A DNA stretch of 64,000 nt from Pseudomonadota bacterium. Lineage in GTDB: Bacteria > Desulfobacterota > Desulfarculia > Desulfarculales > Desulfarculaceae. Position numbers and translations under genes: made by a program. The notes beneath the pieces were generated by a model. It worked only from the letters and a program-made list of their open reading frames with translations. It had not been told where the DNA came from and did no database searches. Shown here one piece after another: positions 50,955-59,239 of the stretch (its first letter is position 1; each line of letters opens with the position of its first letter). The stretch spans positions 239,557 through 303,556 of the forward strand of contig JAHIND010000035.1 in the NCBI GenBank assembly GCA_018896025.1, in the 5' to 3' direction.

Positions 50955-51775
50955 GCAGCGCGGTCCTGAGACACTTCAACTTTTGGGACGGTGAACAGGT
51001 GGCCTGGGCCATTGGGGTCAGCCTGGGGCTGCATCTGCTGCTGGTATTGTTGCTGGCCTTTTGGCCCGGCTGGCGCATCAGCCGCCCCAAGGTCTTCGCC
51101 CCGGTGTACAACGTGACCCTGGTGAGCCCGGCGGTTTTCCGTCCGGCCCCGGCCCCGCCCGCGCCCAAGGCCGCCCCGGCCAAACCGGCGGTCAAGCCCG
51201 CCCCCGCGGTCAAAGCCAAGCCGGAGCCCAAGAAAGAGGCGGTGGCCCTAAAAAAGGATAAGCCCAAGCTGCTCAAGCCCAAGCCGGTGGCCGAGCAGCC
51301 CGACCCAAGCAAGCTGTTGGCCAGCCGCCTCAAGAAGCTGGAAAAAGAGGTGGCCGCCGAGCGCAAGGCCGAGAGCAAACTGGCCAGCGCCCTGAACCGC
51401 CTGGAAAGCAAGGTGGCCACCCGCCAAGCCGCCTCCGGGGCCTTTGCCGCCGGGGCCGCCGCCGCCGACACCAGCAGCCTGCGCTTCCAGGTTTACTACA
51501 CTGAGATATGGGAGCGGGTGCGCCGCCAGTGGGTGCTGCCCGAGGCCCTGGTAAAGAGCCGGGCCAACCTGGAAGCGGTGGTGGTGGCCCGTATCAACCG
51601 CGACGGCGCCCTGGCCAAGCTGTGGCTGGAAAAAAGCTCGGGCAACAGCCGACTGGACGCCAGCGCCATGCGCGCGGTGGAAAAAGCCGCCCCCTTCCCG
51701 CCCCTGCCCAGCGTGGTCAGGGGCCGCGACCACGAAATAGGTTTACGTTTCCGGCCCGAGGACCTTAACGGCTGA
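50951..51775 (+). CDS. tolA: TolA-like protein
   Basis: A 274-residue protein with an N-terminal membrane helix (GVSLGLHLLLVLLLAFWPG). A long Ala/Lys/Pro-rich arm at about residues 65-115 (PAPPAPKAAPAKPAVKPAP) follows, then a coiled coil and a TonB-C-like end (YYTEIWERVRRQWVLPEAL, DGALAKLWLEKSSGNSRLDASAMRAVEKAAPFP). It spans the periplasm to pull on Pal and TolB. The arm is shorter than in E. coli TolA. Start is TTG within the tolR stop overlap. Confidence 0.88.
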   Translation: MSSAVLRHFNFWDGEQVAWAIGVSLGLHLLLVLLLAFWPGWRISRPKVFAPVYNVTLVSPAVFRPAPAPPAPKAAPAKPAVKPAPAVKAKPEPKKEAVALKKDKPKLLKPKPVAEQPDPSKLLASRLKKLEKEVAAERKAESKLASALNRLESKVATRQAASGAFAAGAAAADTSSLRFQVYYTEIWERVRRQWVLPEALVKSRANLEAVVVARINRDGALAKLWLEKSSGNSRLDASAMRAVEKAAPFPPLPSVVRGRDHEIGLRFRPEDLNG

Positions 51776-51792
51776 GTTTCAGCGGAGAGATA

Positions 51793-53097
51793 ATGCGCCG
51801 CCTAATCGCCACCCTGACCTTGACGCTTCTAATCCTGGGGATGGCCCTGCCGGCCAGCGCCCGGGTCTACATCGACATCACCCAGCCCTTCAGCAAAAAG
51901 CTGCCCTTGGCCCTCAGCCAATTCCAGCCTCTGCCCGACGCGGCCCAAGACCCCATCGGGATCGAGGGCACCCAGATGCTCCAGCGTTATTTGAGCTACA
52001 CCGGCTTGTTCGACTTCATGGACCCCAAGAGCTTCCTGGGCGCTCCGGCCCTGGAAAAGGTGGACTACCGCCGCTGGAGCCGCATCGGGGCCGAGCTACT
52101 CATCACCGGCGGCTACAAGCTTACGGGCGGCATCTTCACCCTGGAGCTGAGGCTGTTCGACATCACCGAAGGCAAGCTCTTGGTGGGGCGGCGCTATGAC
52201 GGGCGCACCGCCGACCTGGGGGCCATGCTGGCCCGCTTCAGCGACGATGTGATCATGGCGCTCACCGGCGAGCGCTCCATCTACTCCACCATGATCGCCT
52301 TCGTGGGGGCCCGGGAGCGGGTCAAGGAAATCTATTTGATGCGCTTCGACGGCTCCGGGGTGCGCAACCTGAGCAAGAAGGGCGACATCAGCCTGTACCC
52401 CGCCTGGAGCCCGGACGGCTCCCTGCTGGCCTACAGCTCCTACGTCAAGCGCCGCCCGGCCATTTTGGTGCACGCCCTGGCCGGAGGCAGCGGCAAGGTG
52501 ATCATCAACAAGCCCGGCGTCAACCTGACCCCGGCCTTTAGGCCCCAGCACCAGGGGCAGTTGGCCGCGGCCCTGTCCTACACCGGCCAGAACAACATCT
52601 TCCTGGCCGACGTGGCGGGCAAGGTACTCAAACGCCTCACCGACGGCTGGGGCATCGAGGTGGCCCCCTCTTTCAGTCCCGACGGCAAACGCATGGCCTA
52701 TGTGAGCGACCGGGGCGGCAATCCCCAGATCTACGTGCTGGACCTGGCCAGCGGCACCAACCGGCGCATCACCTTTGGCCATAAATACTGCGCCGCTCCC
52801 TGCTGGAGCCCCCGGGGCGACCGCATCGCCTATCAGGCCCAGGTGAACGGCACCTTCCAGGTGGCCACCATCCGGCCCGACGGCAGCGACGTCAAGGTGG
52901 TCAGCTCCGGGTTCGGCGGCGGCGAAGACCCCACCTTTTCCCCGGACGGCCGGCTCATCGCCTATGCCGGCCGCCGCACCGGGCGCTACCAGATCTATCT
53001 GATGACCGCGGGGGGGGAATTCATAACCCGGCTTACCAACCTGCCCGGAGAGCAGACCGACCCCGCTTGGTCTCCCCGGGGAATCATGGTTAAATGA
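51793..53097 (+). CDS. tolB: TolB
   Basis: A 434-residue periplasmic protein with a signal peptide (GMALPASARVYIDI). The N-terminal alpha/beta domain includes FMDPKSFLGAP. A six-bladed propeller carries WD40-like PD40 repeats: PAWSPDGSLLAYSSY, FSPDGKRMAYVSDRGGNPQIYVLD, WSPRGDRIAYQAQ, FSPDGRLIAYAGRRTGRYQIYLM. It binds Pal and TolA at the outer membrane. Its stop overlaps an upstream candidate pal start. Confidence 0.95.
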   Translation: MRRLIATLTLTLLILGMALPASARVYIDITQPFSKKLPLALSQFQPLPDAAQDPIGIEGTQMLQRYLSYTGLFDFMDPKSFLGAPALEKVDYRRWSRIGAELLITGGYKLTGGIFTLELRLFDITEGKLLVGRRYDGRTADLGAMLARFSDDVIMALTGERSIYSTMIAFVGARERVKEIYLMRFDGSGVRNLSKKGDISLYPAWSPDGSLLAYSSYVKRRPAILVHALAGGSGKVIINKPGVNLTPAFRPQHQGQLAAALSYTGQNNIFLADVAGKVLKRLTDGWGIEVAPSFSPDGKRMAYVSDRGGNPQIYVLDLASGTNRRITFGHKYCAAPCWSPRGDRIAYQAQVNGTFQVATIRPDGSDVKVVSSGFGGGEDPTFSPDGRLIAYAGRRTGRYQIYLMTAGGEFITRLTNLPGEQTDPAWSPRGIMVK

Positions 53098-53129
53098 AAC
53101 AGACAACCCACTTGGCGGGAGGCTTTGAC

Positions 53130-53690
53130 GTGAAAAAATATCTGCTTTGGATGGCTATGGCGGTGCTTTTGGCAGGCCTGGCCGCTCCCCTGGGATGCAG
53201 CAAAGACACGGTGCCCAGCCCCGGCGCCACCATGACCCAACAGGAAAAGGCCCGCCTGGAAGCCGAGCGCGAGCGTCGCTTGCGCGAACAGCGGCTCAAG
53301 GAGGCCCAGCTCAAGGAGGAGCAGGCCCGCGGCGCTGAGGCCCAGCTCAAGGAGGTGTTCGTCAACACCGACGTGCACTTTGACTACGACCGCTACGACC
53401 TGAGCCCCGAGGCCAAGCAGACCCTCAATGAGAAGGCGGCCTACCTGCAGCAGCATCCCTCGGTGCAGGTGATCGTGGAAGGCCACTGCGACGAGCGCGG
53501 CTCCAACGCCTACAACATGGCCCTGGGCGAGAAGCGGGCCAAGGCGGCCGAGGCCTATCTGGTGGCCATGGGCATAAGCCCCCAGCGGATGGAAACGGTG
53601 AGCTACGGCGAGGAGCGGCCTTTGGTGATGGGCCAAACCGAGGAGGCCTACGCGGCAAACCGCCGGGGCCACTTTGTTATAAAGGACTGA
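53130..53690 (+). CDS. pal: Peptidoglycan-associated lipoprotein Pal
   Basis: A 186-residue OmpA-family lipoprotein. The signal peptide MKKYLLWMAMAVLLAGL runs to a Cys (PLGCSKD), and a charged coiled coil spans about residues 40-75. The peptidoglycan-binding domain is FDYDRYDLSPEAKQTLNEKA, VIVEGHCDERGSNAYNMALGEKRA and VSYGEERPLV, with the DAP-contacting D and R. GTG at 53130 has GGGAGG 7 bases upstream; an ATG at 53094 would add 12 residues and spoil the signal peptide. Confidence 0.93.
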   Translation: MKKYLLWMAMAVLLAGLAAPLGCSKDTVPSPGATMTQQEKARLEAERERRLREQRLKEAQLKEEQARGAEAQLKEVFVNTDVHFDYDRYDLSPEAKQTLNEKAAYLQQHPSVQVIVEGHCDERGSNAYNMALGEKRAKAAEAYLVAMGISPQRMETVSYGEERPLVMGQTEEAYAANRRGHFVIKD

Positions 53691-53724
53691 ACCGGGCGGC
53701 CGGACCGCTCCCCGGGAGGATTAA

Positions 53725-54573
53725 ATGAAGGCAAAAGCGCTGGCCCCCCTCATGCTCGTGTTGTGGCTGGCTGCCGCCCTGGGCGCAGGCTGCGCCACGG
53801 TGGAGCCGGAGCAGTTCGCGGCCTTGCAGTCCCAAGTGACCCGCCAGCATCGCCAGATCGCCCAGCTTGAGCAGAAGATCGACGCCCTGGACAAGCAGAT
53901 CGCCGAAGGCCGCAAGCCCCAGGCCGATCTGGTTTCCCAGGTGGCCAGCCTGCGCCAGGACATGATGCGCGTGTCTGGCCGGGTGGAGGAGAGCGAGCAC
54001 AACCTGGGCCAGGCCATCAACCAGCGCAACAGCCAGGAAGCGCAGATGGCCAAGGAAAGCGCGGCCAAGGCCCAGGCCCAGACCGACGAGCGCCTGAAGC
54101 GCCTGGAAGCCTACCTGGGCATGGCGTCGGGCAAGGCCGGGGAAAAGGCCGAGGCCAAGGCCCCGCCGGGCAAGGCCGCCGCCCAGCAGCCCCCGGCCGA
54201 GCCCAAGCCCAAGGACATCTACGACCTGGGCATCAGGCTGTACAAGCAAAAGTCCTACGGTCCGGCCCGGGACCGCTTTGCCGAGTACATCAAGAAGTAC
54301 CCCAAGAGCTCCTTGGCCGACAACGCCCAGTACTGGGTCGGCGAGTGTTTCTACGCCGAGAAAAAGTACGAAGAGGCGATCCTGGCCTACAACCAGATGA
54401 TCAAGCACTACCCCAAGAGCGCCCAGGTTCCCGCCGCCCTGTACAAGCAGGGGCTCTCCTTCCGGGCCCTGGGGGACAAGCGCACCGCCAAGATCGTCTT
54501 GGGCAAGCTGGTCAAGGACTACCCCAAGAGCTCCCAGGCCAAGCTGGCCCAGAAGGTGCTCAAGAAGCTATAG
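53725..54573 (+). CDS. cpoB: CpoB/YbgF tol-pal-associated protein
   Basis: A 282-residue protein with a lipoprotein-like signal (LGAGC), so anchored here, unlike the soluble E. coli protein. An N-terminal coiled coil runs about residues 25-135 (QVTRQHRQIAQLEQKIDALD). A C-terminal TPR array of three units follows (YDLGIRLYKQKSYGPARDRFAEYIKKYP, YWVGECFYAEKKYEEAILAYNQMIKHYP). CpoB tunes PBP1b and Tol action at the septum. A terminator follows. Confidence 0.92.
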   Translation: MKAKALAPLMLVLWLAAALGAGCATVEPEQFAALQSQVTRQHRQIAQLEQKIDALDKQIAEGRKPQADLVSQVASLRQDMMRVSGRVEESEHNLGQAINQRNSQEAQMAKESAAKAQAQTDERLKRLEAYLGMASGKAGEKAEAKAPPGKAAAQQPPAEPKPKDIYDLGIRLYKQKSYGPARDRFAEYIKKYPKSSLADNAQYWVGECFYAEKKYEEAILAYNQMIKHYPKSAQVPAALYKQGLSFRALGDKRTAKIVLGKLVKDYPKSSQAKLAQKVLKKL

Positions 54574-54598
54574 GCCCCCAAGCCTCCTGAAAGACCAA

Positions 54599-54633
54599 TC
54601 CCCCGCCCGGAGTTCCGGGCGGGGGATTTTTTT
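54599..54633 (+). terminator. Terminator of the tol-pal operon
   Basis: TCCCCCGCCCGG pairs with CCGGGCGGGGGA and is followed by TTTTTTT. Confidence 0.92.
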
Positions 54634-54635
54634 GC

Positions 54636-54796
54636 CGCAGCATAGCGCATTGCGCTGCCTGGCGAAGCCACTCGGCAAAGTCAGGAGGTGCTAGGCAAGG
54701 CGTCGGGCGAGCGAGACCCACAGGCGTATATGCCAATGCGCCGAGGAGGCGGCGCGATGCCCGCAACGCAGCATAGCGCCGCCTGGCGAAGCCGGC
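54636..54796 (+). repeat. Stop-docked repeat copy with extra right-end fragment
   Basis: A stray right end CGCAGCATAGCGC...CTGGCGAAGCC (54636-54669) is followed by a copy from CGGCAAAGTCAGGAGG (54673) to GCCTGGCGAAGCCGG (54795) with hairpin GCGTATatgccaATGCGC. The right end is 6 bp from the stop of the Spy-like gene. Confidence 0.8.
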
Positions 54797-54801
54797 CTAG
54801 C

Positions 54802-55338
54802 CTAATACCCGCCGCCGGGGCAGCTCCAACCCTTGTCGCCGAACTTCTGGCGGCACTGGAGCAGGAACTCGTCGCGGTCCTGGGACAGCTTGCCCTGGAT
54901 CTCGCTAAGATCCTTGGACAGCGCACGTATCTTGGTTTGGTCCGGCTTGGGCTGGGCCCACAAAGTTTCCAGCTCCATGTGCTTGGTCACGAACTCCTGG
55001 CGCAGCTTTAGGGTGCTCTGCCGGTGCTCTTGGAACATCTTTTGAAGTTCCTGACGGTCTTGGGGAGACAGGTTCTGCCACGCCTGGCCCATGCCGTAAC
55101 CCTGGCCCATGCCCGGCCCATAACCCTGGCCCATCATGCCGGGTCCGCCCATGCCCGGCCCGTAACCCTGGCCCATCATACCCGGCCCCATGCCCCGACC
55201 GTAGCCTTGGCCTTGGCCGGGGCCGTAATAGGTCTGGGGTTGCTGCCCTTGGGAAGAGCTGTCCGACTGGGCCCAGGCCAGGCTCCCGAAGACGGCCAGG
55301 GCTAAAACGCACATGGCGACGATAAGAGATTTGCGCAT
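54802..55338 (-). CDS. Spy/ZraP-like periplasmic protein with Gly/Met repeats
   Basis: A 178-residue protein with a signal peptide (AVFGSLAWAQ). A low-complexity Gly-Pro-Met-Tyr-Gln region with repeats of MMGQGYGPGMG at about residues 38-82 follows. A helical C-terminal domain (LSPQDRQELQKMFQEHRQSTLKLRQEFVTKH) resembles Spy/CpxP/ZraP. These act as envelope chaperones or metal-linked stress proteins. The methionine-rich repeats could bind copper or another soft metal (inference). Confidence 0.75.
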   Translation of the reverse strand: MRKSLIVAMCVLALAVFGSLAWAQSDSSSQGQQPQTYYGPGQGQGYGRGMGPGMMGQGYGPGMGGPGMMGQGYGPGMGQGYGMGQAWQNLSPQDRQELQKMFQEHRQSTLKLRQEFVTKHMELETLWAQPKPDQTKIRALSKDLSEIQGKLSQDRDEFLLQCRQKFGDKGWSCPGGGY

Positions 55339-55458
55339 GAAATGCCTCCAATCAGAGTTTCAAGCTATGCTTTCAGTCTGAGGCAAGGCGCACGGTCAAA
55401 CAAGGCGGCCCGCCAAAGGGCCGCCCATCGCGTAAAAGCCTGAATTTGGGGCCGGGGC

Positions 55459-55851
55459 TCAGTCCAGGGGCCACTGCCCCCGCTCGGTGAGCACCTCTTG
55501 CAGCACCTTGAGGCCTTGGTTGACCACGGGCATGCCCGCGTAGATGGCCACCTGGAAGATAGTCTCGGCCACGTCGTGGGGGTCGCAGCCCACGTTGAGC
55601 GCCGCCCAGATGTGCAGCCTGAGCTCGTCGCTGCGCTCCAGGGCGGTGAGGGTGGCCACGGCCACCAGTTGGCGGGTGGGGTGGGGCAGCTTTTCGCGGG
55701 CGTACATCTGCCCGGTGATGAACAGGCTCAAGTCCTTGGCCAGGCCCTTGTCAAAGCTCTTCCACAGCTCGTAGGGCCGCTCGCCCTTGTAGCCGTCAAA
55801 ATACAGCTTGGCGGTCTGGCCGGTCTTCTTCTTGAGGTCTTCGATGGACAT
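55459..55851 (-). CDS. Carboxymuconolactone decarboxylase-like protein
   Basis: A 130-residue all-helical protein of the CMD/AhpD superfamily: LSLFITGQMYAREKLPHPTRQLVAVATLTAL, then ELRLHIWAALNVGCDPHDVAETIFQVAIYAG. The peroxidatic CxxC of AhpD is absent (one Cys in VGCDPHD), so it is nearer to the PcaC-like group. Biochemical role not known; lone gene. Confidence 0.85.
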   Translation of the reverse strand: MSIEDLKKKTGQTAKLYFDGYKGERPYELWKSFDKGLAKDLSLFITGQMYAREKLPHPTRQLVAVATLTALERSDELRLHIWAALNVGCDPHDVAETIFQVAIYAGMPVVNQGLKVLQEVLTERGQWPLD

Positions 55852-55899
55852 GGGGTGCTTCCGGGTTAGGGGTGAAGGGGGACAGTGTCTTTTCCCGCT

Positions 55900-56235
55900 T
55901 TATTCTGAAGGCGCGAAGGGTTGCAGGACGGCGACAAGAGTGGGCAGATCTTTCTGGACCGTCTCCCACACAATCGCCAAGTCGATGCCGTCGTACTCAT
56001 GGATCAGGATGTTGCGCATGCCTATCAGGGAAGTCCAAGGCAGGCCGGGAAGGGAAAGGCGGGTTGCTTCCGACACCCGGCGAGCCGCCTCCCCGATTAT
56101 CTCCAAGCGGCGCACCACTGCGTCCTGGCACTGCTGGTCGTTTAGAAAATCCTCCTTTTGCTTATCAGCCAAATAGTCCATGGCACGGCGGGCTGACAAA
56201 AGGATGTCGGTCAGATGGGCTTGATCACGCTGCAT
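55900..56235 (-). CDS. hepT: HepT-like ribonuclease toxin
   Basis: A 111-residue HEPN-domain protein. The RX4HXY active-site motif is RNILIHEY, preceded by the typical LEIIGEAARRVSEATRLSLPGLPW. It begins MQRDQAHLTDILLSA. HepT cleaves RNA and its partner nucleotidyltransferase AMPylates it to neutralise it. It overlaps the mntA gene by 11 bases. Confidence 0.9.
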   Translation of the reverse strand: MQRDQAHLTDILLSARRAMDYLADKQKEDFLNDQQCQDAVVRRLEIIGEAARRVSEATRLSLPGLPWTSLIGMRNILIHEYDGIDLAIVWETVQKDLPTLVAVLQPFAPSE

Positions 56236-56536
56236 GCACCACCTGGGCGCTGGAGAGGATGGCCTCGCGGCGCAGCCGGTTGGGGCTGGACTCCATGCCC
56301 CGGCGGGTGAGCAAATCCACCGGACGACCGAAGATGTCGGCCAACTCCTGCTGCATGGCCGCCAGGTCCAAAAGGGTGGGCCGGGCCTCGGGCGCAAAGT
56401 CCAGCAGCACGTCCACGTCGCTCTCAGGCCCCGCCTCGCCGCGAATCATGGAGCCGAACAAGGACAGTTCGCGCACCTGACGGCGCCGGCAAAACTCGCC
56501 CAAGCCCTGCCTGGTTTTTTCGTCTAAAGCCAACAT
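56225..56536 (-). CDS. mntA: MntA-like nucleotidyltransferase antitoxin
   Basis: A 103-residue minimal nucleotidyltransferase with LSLFGSMIRGEAGPESDVDVLLDF, giving the GS-x10-D-x-D metal-binding motif. It precedes and overlaps hepT, the standard antitoxin-first order. It adenylylates the Tyr of the HepT motif to block it. Confidence 0.9.
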   Translation of the reverse strand: MLALDEKTRQGLGEFCRRRQVRELSLFGSMIRGEAGPESDVDVLLDFAPEARPTLLDLAAMQQELADIFGRPVDLLTRRGMESSPNRLRREAILSSAQVVHAA

Positions 56537-56620
56537 TGCTCGCCCATCCGTTTTTCAAAACCGTTTTCTATGATTTTACATAACTTTTTTCACAGCAACG
56601 CGCAAGCGGCATACATCCTC

Positions 56621-56806
56621 TCACCGCACCGAATCGTCTATCCGGCACTCGTGGCAGCCGCAGTGGGGGCACTCCACGCCTCGCAGCACCTCGTTTCCGT
56701 GGCCCTGATGCTCCTCGGGCAGGATGCGGTCCACGTAGGCCTTGAACCCCTGGCCGCACTCGGGGCACAGGGCGTCCACTTGCTCTTTTTGGTTTTGCTC
56801 GCTCAT
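56621..56806 (-). CDS. Small double zinc-finger protein
   Basis: A 61-residue protein with C-x2-C at LCPECGQGF and a second cluster CPHCGCHECRI, enough for one or two zinc-ribbon sites. It is monocistronic with a GGAGCGCC region before the ATG. Function unknown; such small ribbons are often adaptors or nucleic-acid binders. Confidence 0.65.
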   Translation of the reverse strand: MSEQNQKEQVDALCPECGQGFKAYVDRILPEEHQGHGNEVLRGVECPHCGCHECRIDDSVR

Positions 56807-56833
56807 GGGCGCTCCTTGGCAAATTAAGGAATC

Positions 56834-56869
56834 GTTGGGTTTCGGGCTGCGCCCTCTACGCCAACCTAC
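56834..56869. repeat. GTTGGGTTTCG/CCAACCTACA repeat
   Basis: A variant of the repeat at 44263, with a GGGCTGCGCCC centre. Confidence 0.75.
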
Positions 56870-56955
56870 ACTAGGCCAGGATGTTCGCGGGAGCGTCTCC
56901 CGGCGAACAGATGGGCTGCTCTCAGCCTAACACGCAACACACACTCAAAAAAACG

Positions 56956-56983
56956 CCGCAATATTGCGTGAGCAATATTGCGG
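56956..56983. terminator. Perfect palindrome, bidirectional terminator
   Basis: CCGCAATATTGC-GTGA-GCAATATTGCGG, with T-runs on both sides (CTTTTTG to the right, GTTTTTTT on the minus strand). Confidence 0.8.
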
Positions 56984-57003
56984 AACGCTTTTTGGGAAGG
57001 GGT

Positions 57004-57042
57004 CCGGGGAAACCTTTTTTCACTGAAAAAAGGTTTCCCCGG
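57004..57042 (-). terminator. 17-bp perfect stem, terminator of gcdA
   Basis: CCGGGGAAACCTTTTTT and AAAAAAGGTTTCCCCGG pair perfectly around CACTG, 20 bp past the gcdA stop. The T-run lies inside the stem. Confidence 0.8.
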
Positions 57043-57061
57043 TTATCTTACTAACCTCGCC

Positions 57062-58801
57062 TCAGCCCTTGATGATCCTGGGGAGCATCATGTGGTGGTG
57101 GGGGCACAGGGAGTTGGGGTTCTGGTAGGCCGCCTCGGCGAAGGCCTCCAGGTAGCCGCGCAGTGCGGGGTAGGGAACCACCTCGTCCACGAAGCCCCGG
57201 AAGGCGCAGTACCAGGGGCGGGACTTGTCGTAGTACTCCTGGGCCAGGTCGTTCATCTTGTCGATGACCGGCTGCAGGTCGCGGCCCGCGTCTTTCTCCT
57301 TTACCAAGCGGCGGGAGAAGGAGGCGGCGGCGGCGGTCTCGCCGTGCATCACGTAGATTTCGCTGGTGGCGGTGCCCAGGGTGAAGGCGTTGTGGTTGTT
57401 GGCCGTGGGGCCGCCCATCACGTAGTGGGCGGCGGCGGTGCCCTTGCGCAGCAGCACCAGCATCATGGGAACCTCGGTCTGCTCGATGGAGTAGATCAGG
57501 CTCTGGCCCAGGCCCAACAGCTCGGCCTGCTCGGCCACGTCGCCCACGTCGATGCCGCTGGTGTCCTGGAACCAGATGATCGGCACCCGGTCGCGGCCGC
57601 AGAGGGTCACGAACTCGTTCATCTTGATCAGGCCCTGGCGGTAGAGCTTACCGCCGATGCCCATGTACTCGCCATTGGCGTATTCGGGATAACCGGCGGG
57701 CAGGAAGCCCTGGCGGTTGCCGATGACGCCCATGACCAGGCCGGAGACCTTCACCAGGCCGGTGTAGATCTCAGGCCCGTAGCCGGGCTTGAACTCCATG
57801 TGCTCGGAGCCGTCCACCAGACGGGCCAGGCACTGGTCGAAGTCGTAGGCCATCTTCTGGTTAAAGTTCACCAGGTAGTACAGGTCGTCCGCCGGGAAGA
57901 TGGGCTCCTTGGGCTCGTCCACCCTGAAGAAGTCCAGGTCGTAGGCGGGCATCTGCTTCATATGGGTGCGGATGGCATCCAGAACGCCTTCCTCGGTGTC
58001 GTGCACTTCCTTGAAGAAGCCGGTCTTGTCGTAGTGGATGGGGGTGCTGCCCGGCGGCACCTCCTTGAAGTGGCGGGTGGCCTCGATGAGCTGCTCGGCG
58101 CCCTCGACGTCGAAGCCGCCCTTGGGGCTCATGCCGCCCACGATGCCGCCGCCGCCCACCGCTATGTTGCAGTCCTTATGGGCGATGAGGTAGGTGGGGC
58201 TGATGCCCTGGTAGCCGCCGCCCGCGGGGTTGGTGCCGTAGATGCCCGCCAGGATGGGGATGCCCAGCTTCTCCAGCTCGGCGTGGCGGAAAAAGGTGGT
58301 GCCGTTGCCCCGGCGGTCGGCGTAGACCTCTTCCTGCTCGGTGAGCTTGACGCCCGAGCAGTTGACCAGCCACACCAGGGGAATGTGCAGGCGTTTGGCC
58401 AGGTCGGTAATTCTGAGCTGGTTCTCGGCTTGGCCCGCGATCCAGGCTCCGGCCATGACTTTGTTGTCAAAACCGGCCAGCACGCACCACTTGCCCCCGA
58501 TCTTGGCCAGGCCGTCCACCACGCCGGTGGTGCCTTCCACGTTGTTCTTGGGGTTGTAGAGAATGTGCAGAGGCCGGAAGGTGCCGGGGTCCACCAGGTG
58601 CTCGATGCGGTCCCAGATAGTCATCTGGCCGCGGGAGTGGACCTTCTCGGCGGGCAGACCGGCGTTCTTGACGCGCAAGATCTCCTCGGCGATCTTGGCC
58701 TCGACCTCCAGGATGGATTTCTTGTTGTCTTCGGCCTTGGCCTTTTTCTTGTCGGTCAGGACCTTGCCGAAGGTGGGCATATTCTTGAAATACGGATGCA
58801 T
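57062..58801 (-). CDS. gcdA: Glutaconyl-CoA decarboxylase carboxyltransferase subunit (GcdA)
   Basis: A 579-residue biotin-dependent carboxyltransferase. It closely follows Acidaminococcus GcdA as I recall it: YFKNMPTFGK at the N-terminus, GKWCVLAGFDNK, LVWLVNCSGVKLTEQEEVY, IYGTNPAGGGYQGISPTYLIAH, MGIGGKLYRQGLIKMNEFVTLC, WFQDTSGIDVGDVAE, LRKGTAAAHYVMGGP and AYQNPNSLCPHHHMMLPR. It transfers CO2 from glutaconyl-CoA to biotin, giving crotonyl-CoA in a sodium-pumping decarboxylase. The biotin-carrier and membrane subunits (GcdB, C, D) are not in the window. Confidence 0.9.
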   Translation of the reverse strand: MHPYFKNMPTFGKVLTDKKKAKAEDNKKSILEVEAKIAEEILRVKNAGLPAEKVHSRGQMTIWDRIEHLVDPGTFRPLHILYNPKNNVEGTTGVVDGLAKIGGKWCVLAGFDNKVMAGAWIAGQAENQLRITDLAKRLHIPLVWLVNCSGVKLTEQEEVYADRRGNGTTFFRHAELEKLGIPILAGIYGTNPAGGGYQGISPTYLIAHKDCNIAVGGGGIVGGMSPKGGFDVEGAEQLIEATRHFKEVPPGSTPIHYDKTGFFKEVHDTEEGVLDAIRTHMKQMPAYDLDFFRVDEPKEPIFPADDLYYLVNFNQKMAYDFDQCLARLVDGSEHMEFKPGYGPEIYTGLVKVSGLVMGVIGNRQGFLPAGYPEYANGEYMGIGGKLYRQGLIKMNEFVTLCGRDRVPIIWFQDTSGIDVGDVAEQAELLGLGQSLIYSIEQTEVPMMLVLLRKGTAAAHYVMGGPTANNHNAFTLGTATSEIYVMHGETAAAASFSRRLVKEKDAGRDLQPVIDKMNDLAQEYYDKSRPWYCAFRGFVDEVVPYPALRGYLEAFAEAAYQNPNSLCPHHHMMLPRIIKG

Positions 58802-58865
58802 GGTTCATGTCTCCTTAGGGAGCTGGTTATCCATATCCATAAAGTCGATAAGAGAAACACCCTTT

Positions 58866-58893
58866 GTCGTTGCGAGCGAAGCGAAGCAATCTC
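58866..58893. repeat. GTTGCGAG/GCAATCTC repeat, left bracket
   Basis: GTCGTTGCGAGCGAAGCGAAGC then AATCTC, inverted relative to the copy at 59240. The two enclose the GIY-YIG gene. Confidence 0.85.
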
Positions 58894-58936
58894 GGTTCAG
58901 GGTGAGGAGTCTCGCACCGTTGCCTTGGCGCAGGTG

Positions 58937-59230
58937 TCACCAAAGATCCCCGCTCAAGTCTCGCCAGTAAGGATTCACTTCCTTTATCAACTCGATTTTC
59001 TTTTGCCGCGAGCCGCCCTTGATTTGCTTCTCGCGGGACAGGGCCTGGTCCACGTCTTGGTAGGTCTCGGCATAGACCAGCTTGTTCACGTGGTACTTTG
59101 CGGTGAATTTGCTGCGGCCCTCCAGGTGCTCGGCCAATCTCCGGGTGAGGTTGCCGGTCACGCCCGTATACAGGACTTTGTTGCCCTTGTTGGTCAGGAT
59201 GTAGACCCAATATTGCTTTGGCGTGACCAT
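58937..59230 (-). CDS. GIY-YIG endonuclease-domain protein
   Basis: A 97-residue single-domain protein: YWVYILTNKGNKVLYTGVTGNLTRRLAEHLEG carries the VYI and YTG forms of GIY and YIG, with the catalytic Arg and His. A later E in LSREKQIKG is also present. It belongs to the UPF0213/YhbQ-like group of small nucleases. It sits alone between gcdA and glutaryl-CoA dehydrogenase, with inverted copies of a palindromic repeat on either side, so it may have moved in with them. Confidence 0.88.
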   Translation of the reverse strand: MVTPKQYWVYILTNKGNKVLYTGVTGNLTRRLAEHLEGRSKFTAKYHVNKLVYAETYQDVDQALSREKQIKGGSRQKKIELIKEVNPYWRDLSGDLW

Positions 59231-59239
59231 ATTCCATGA

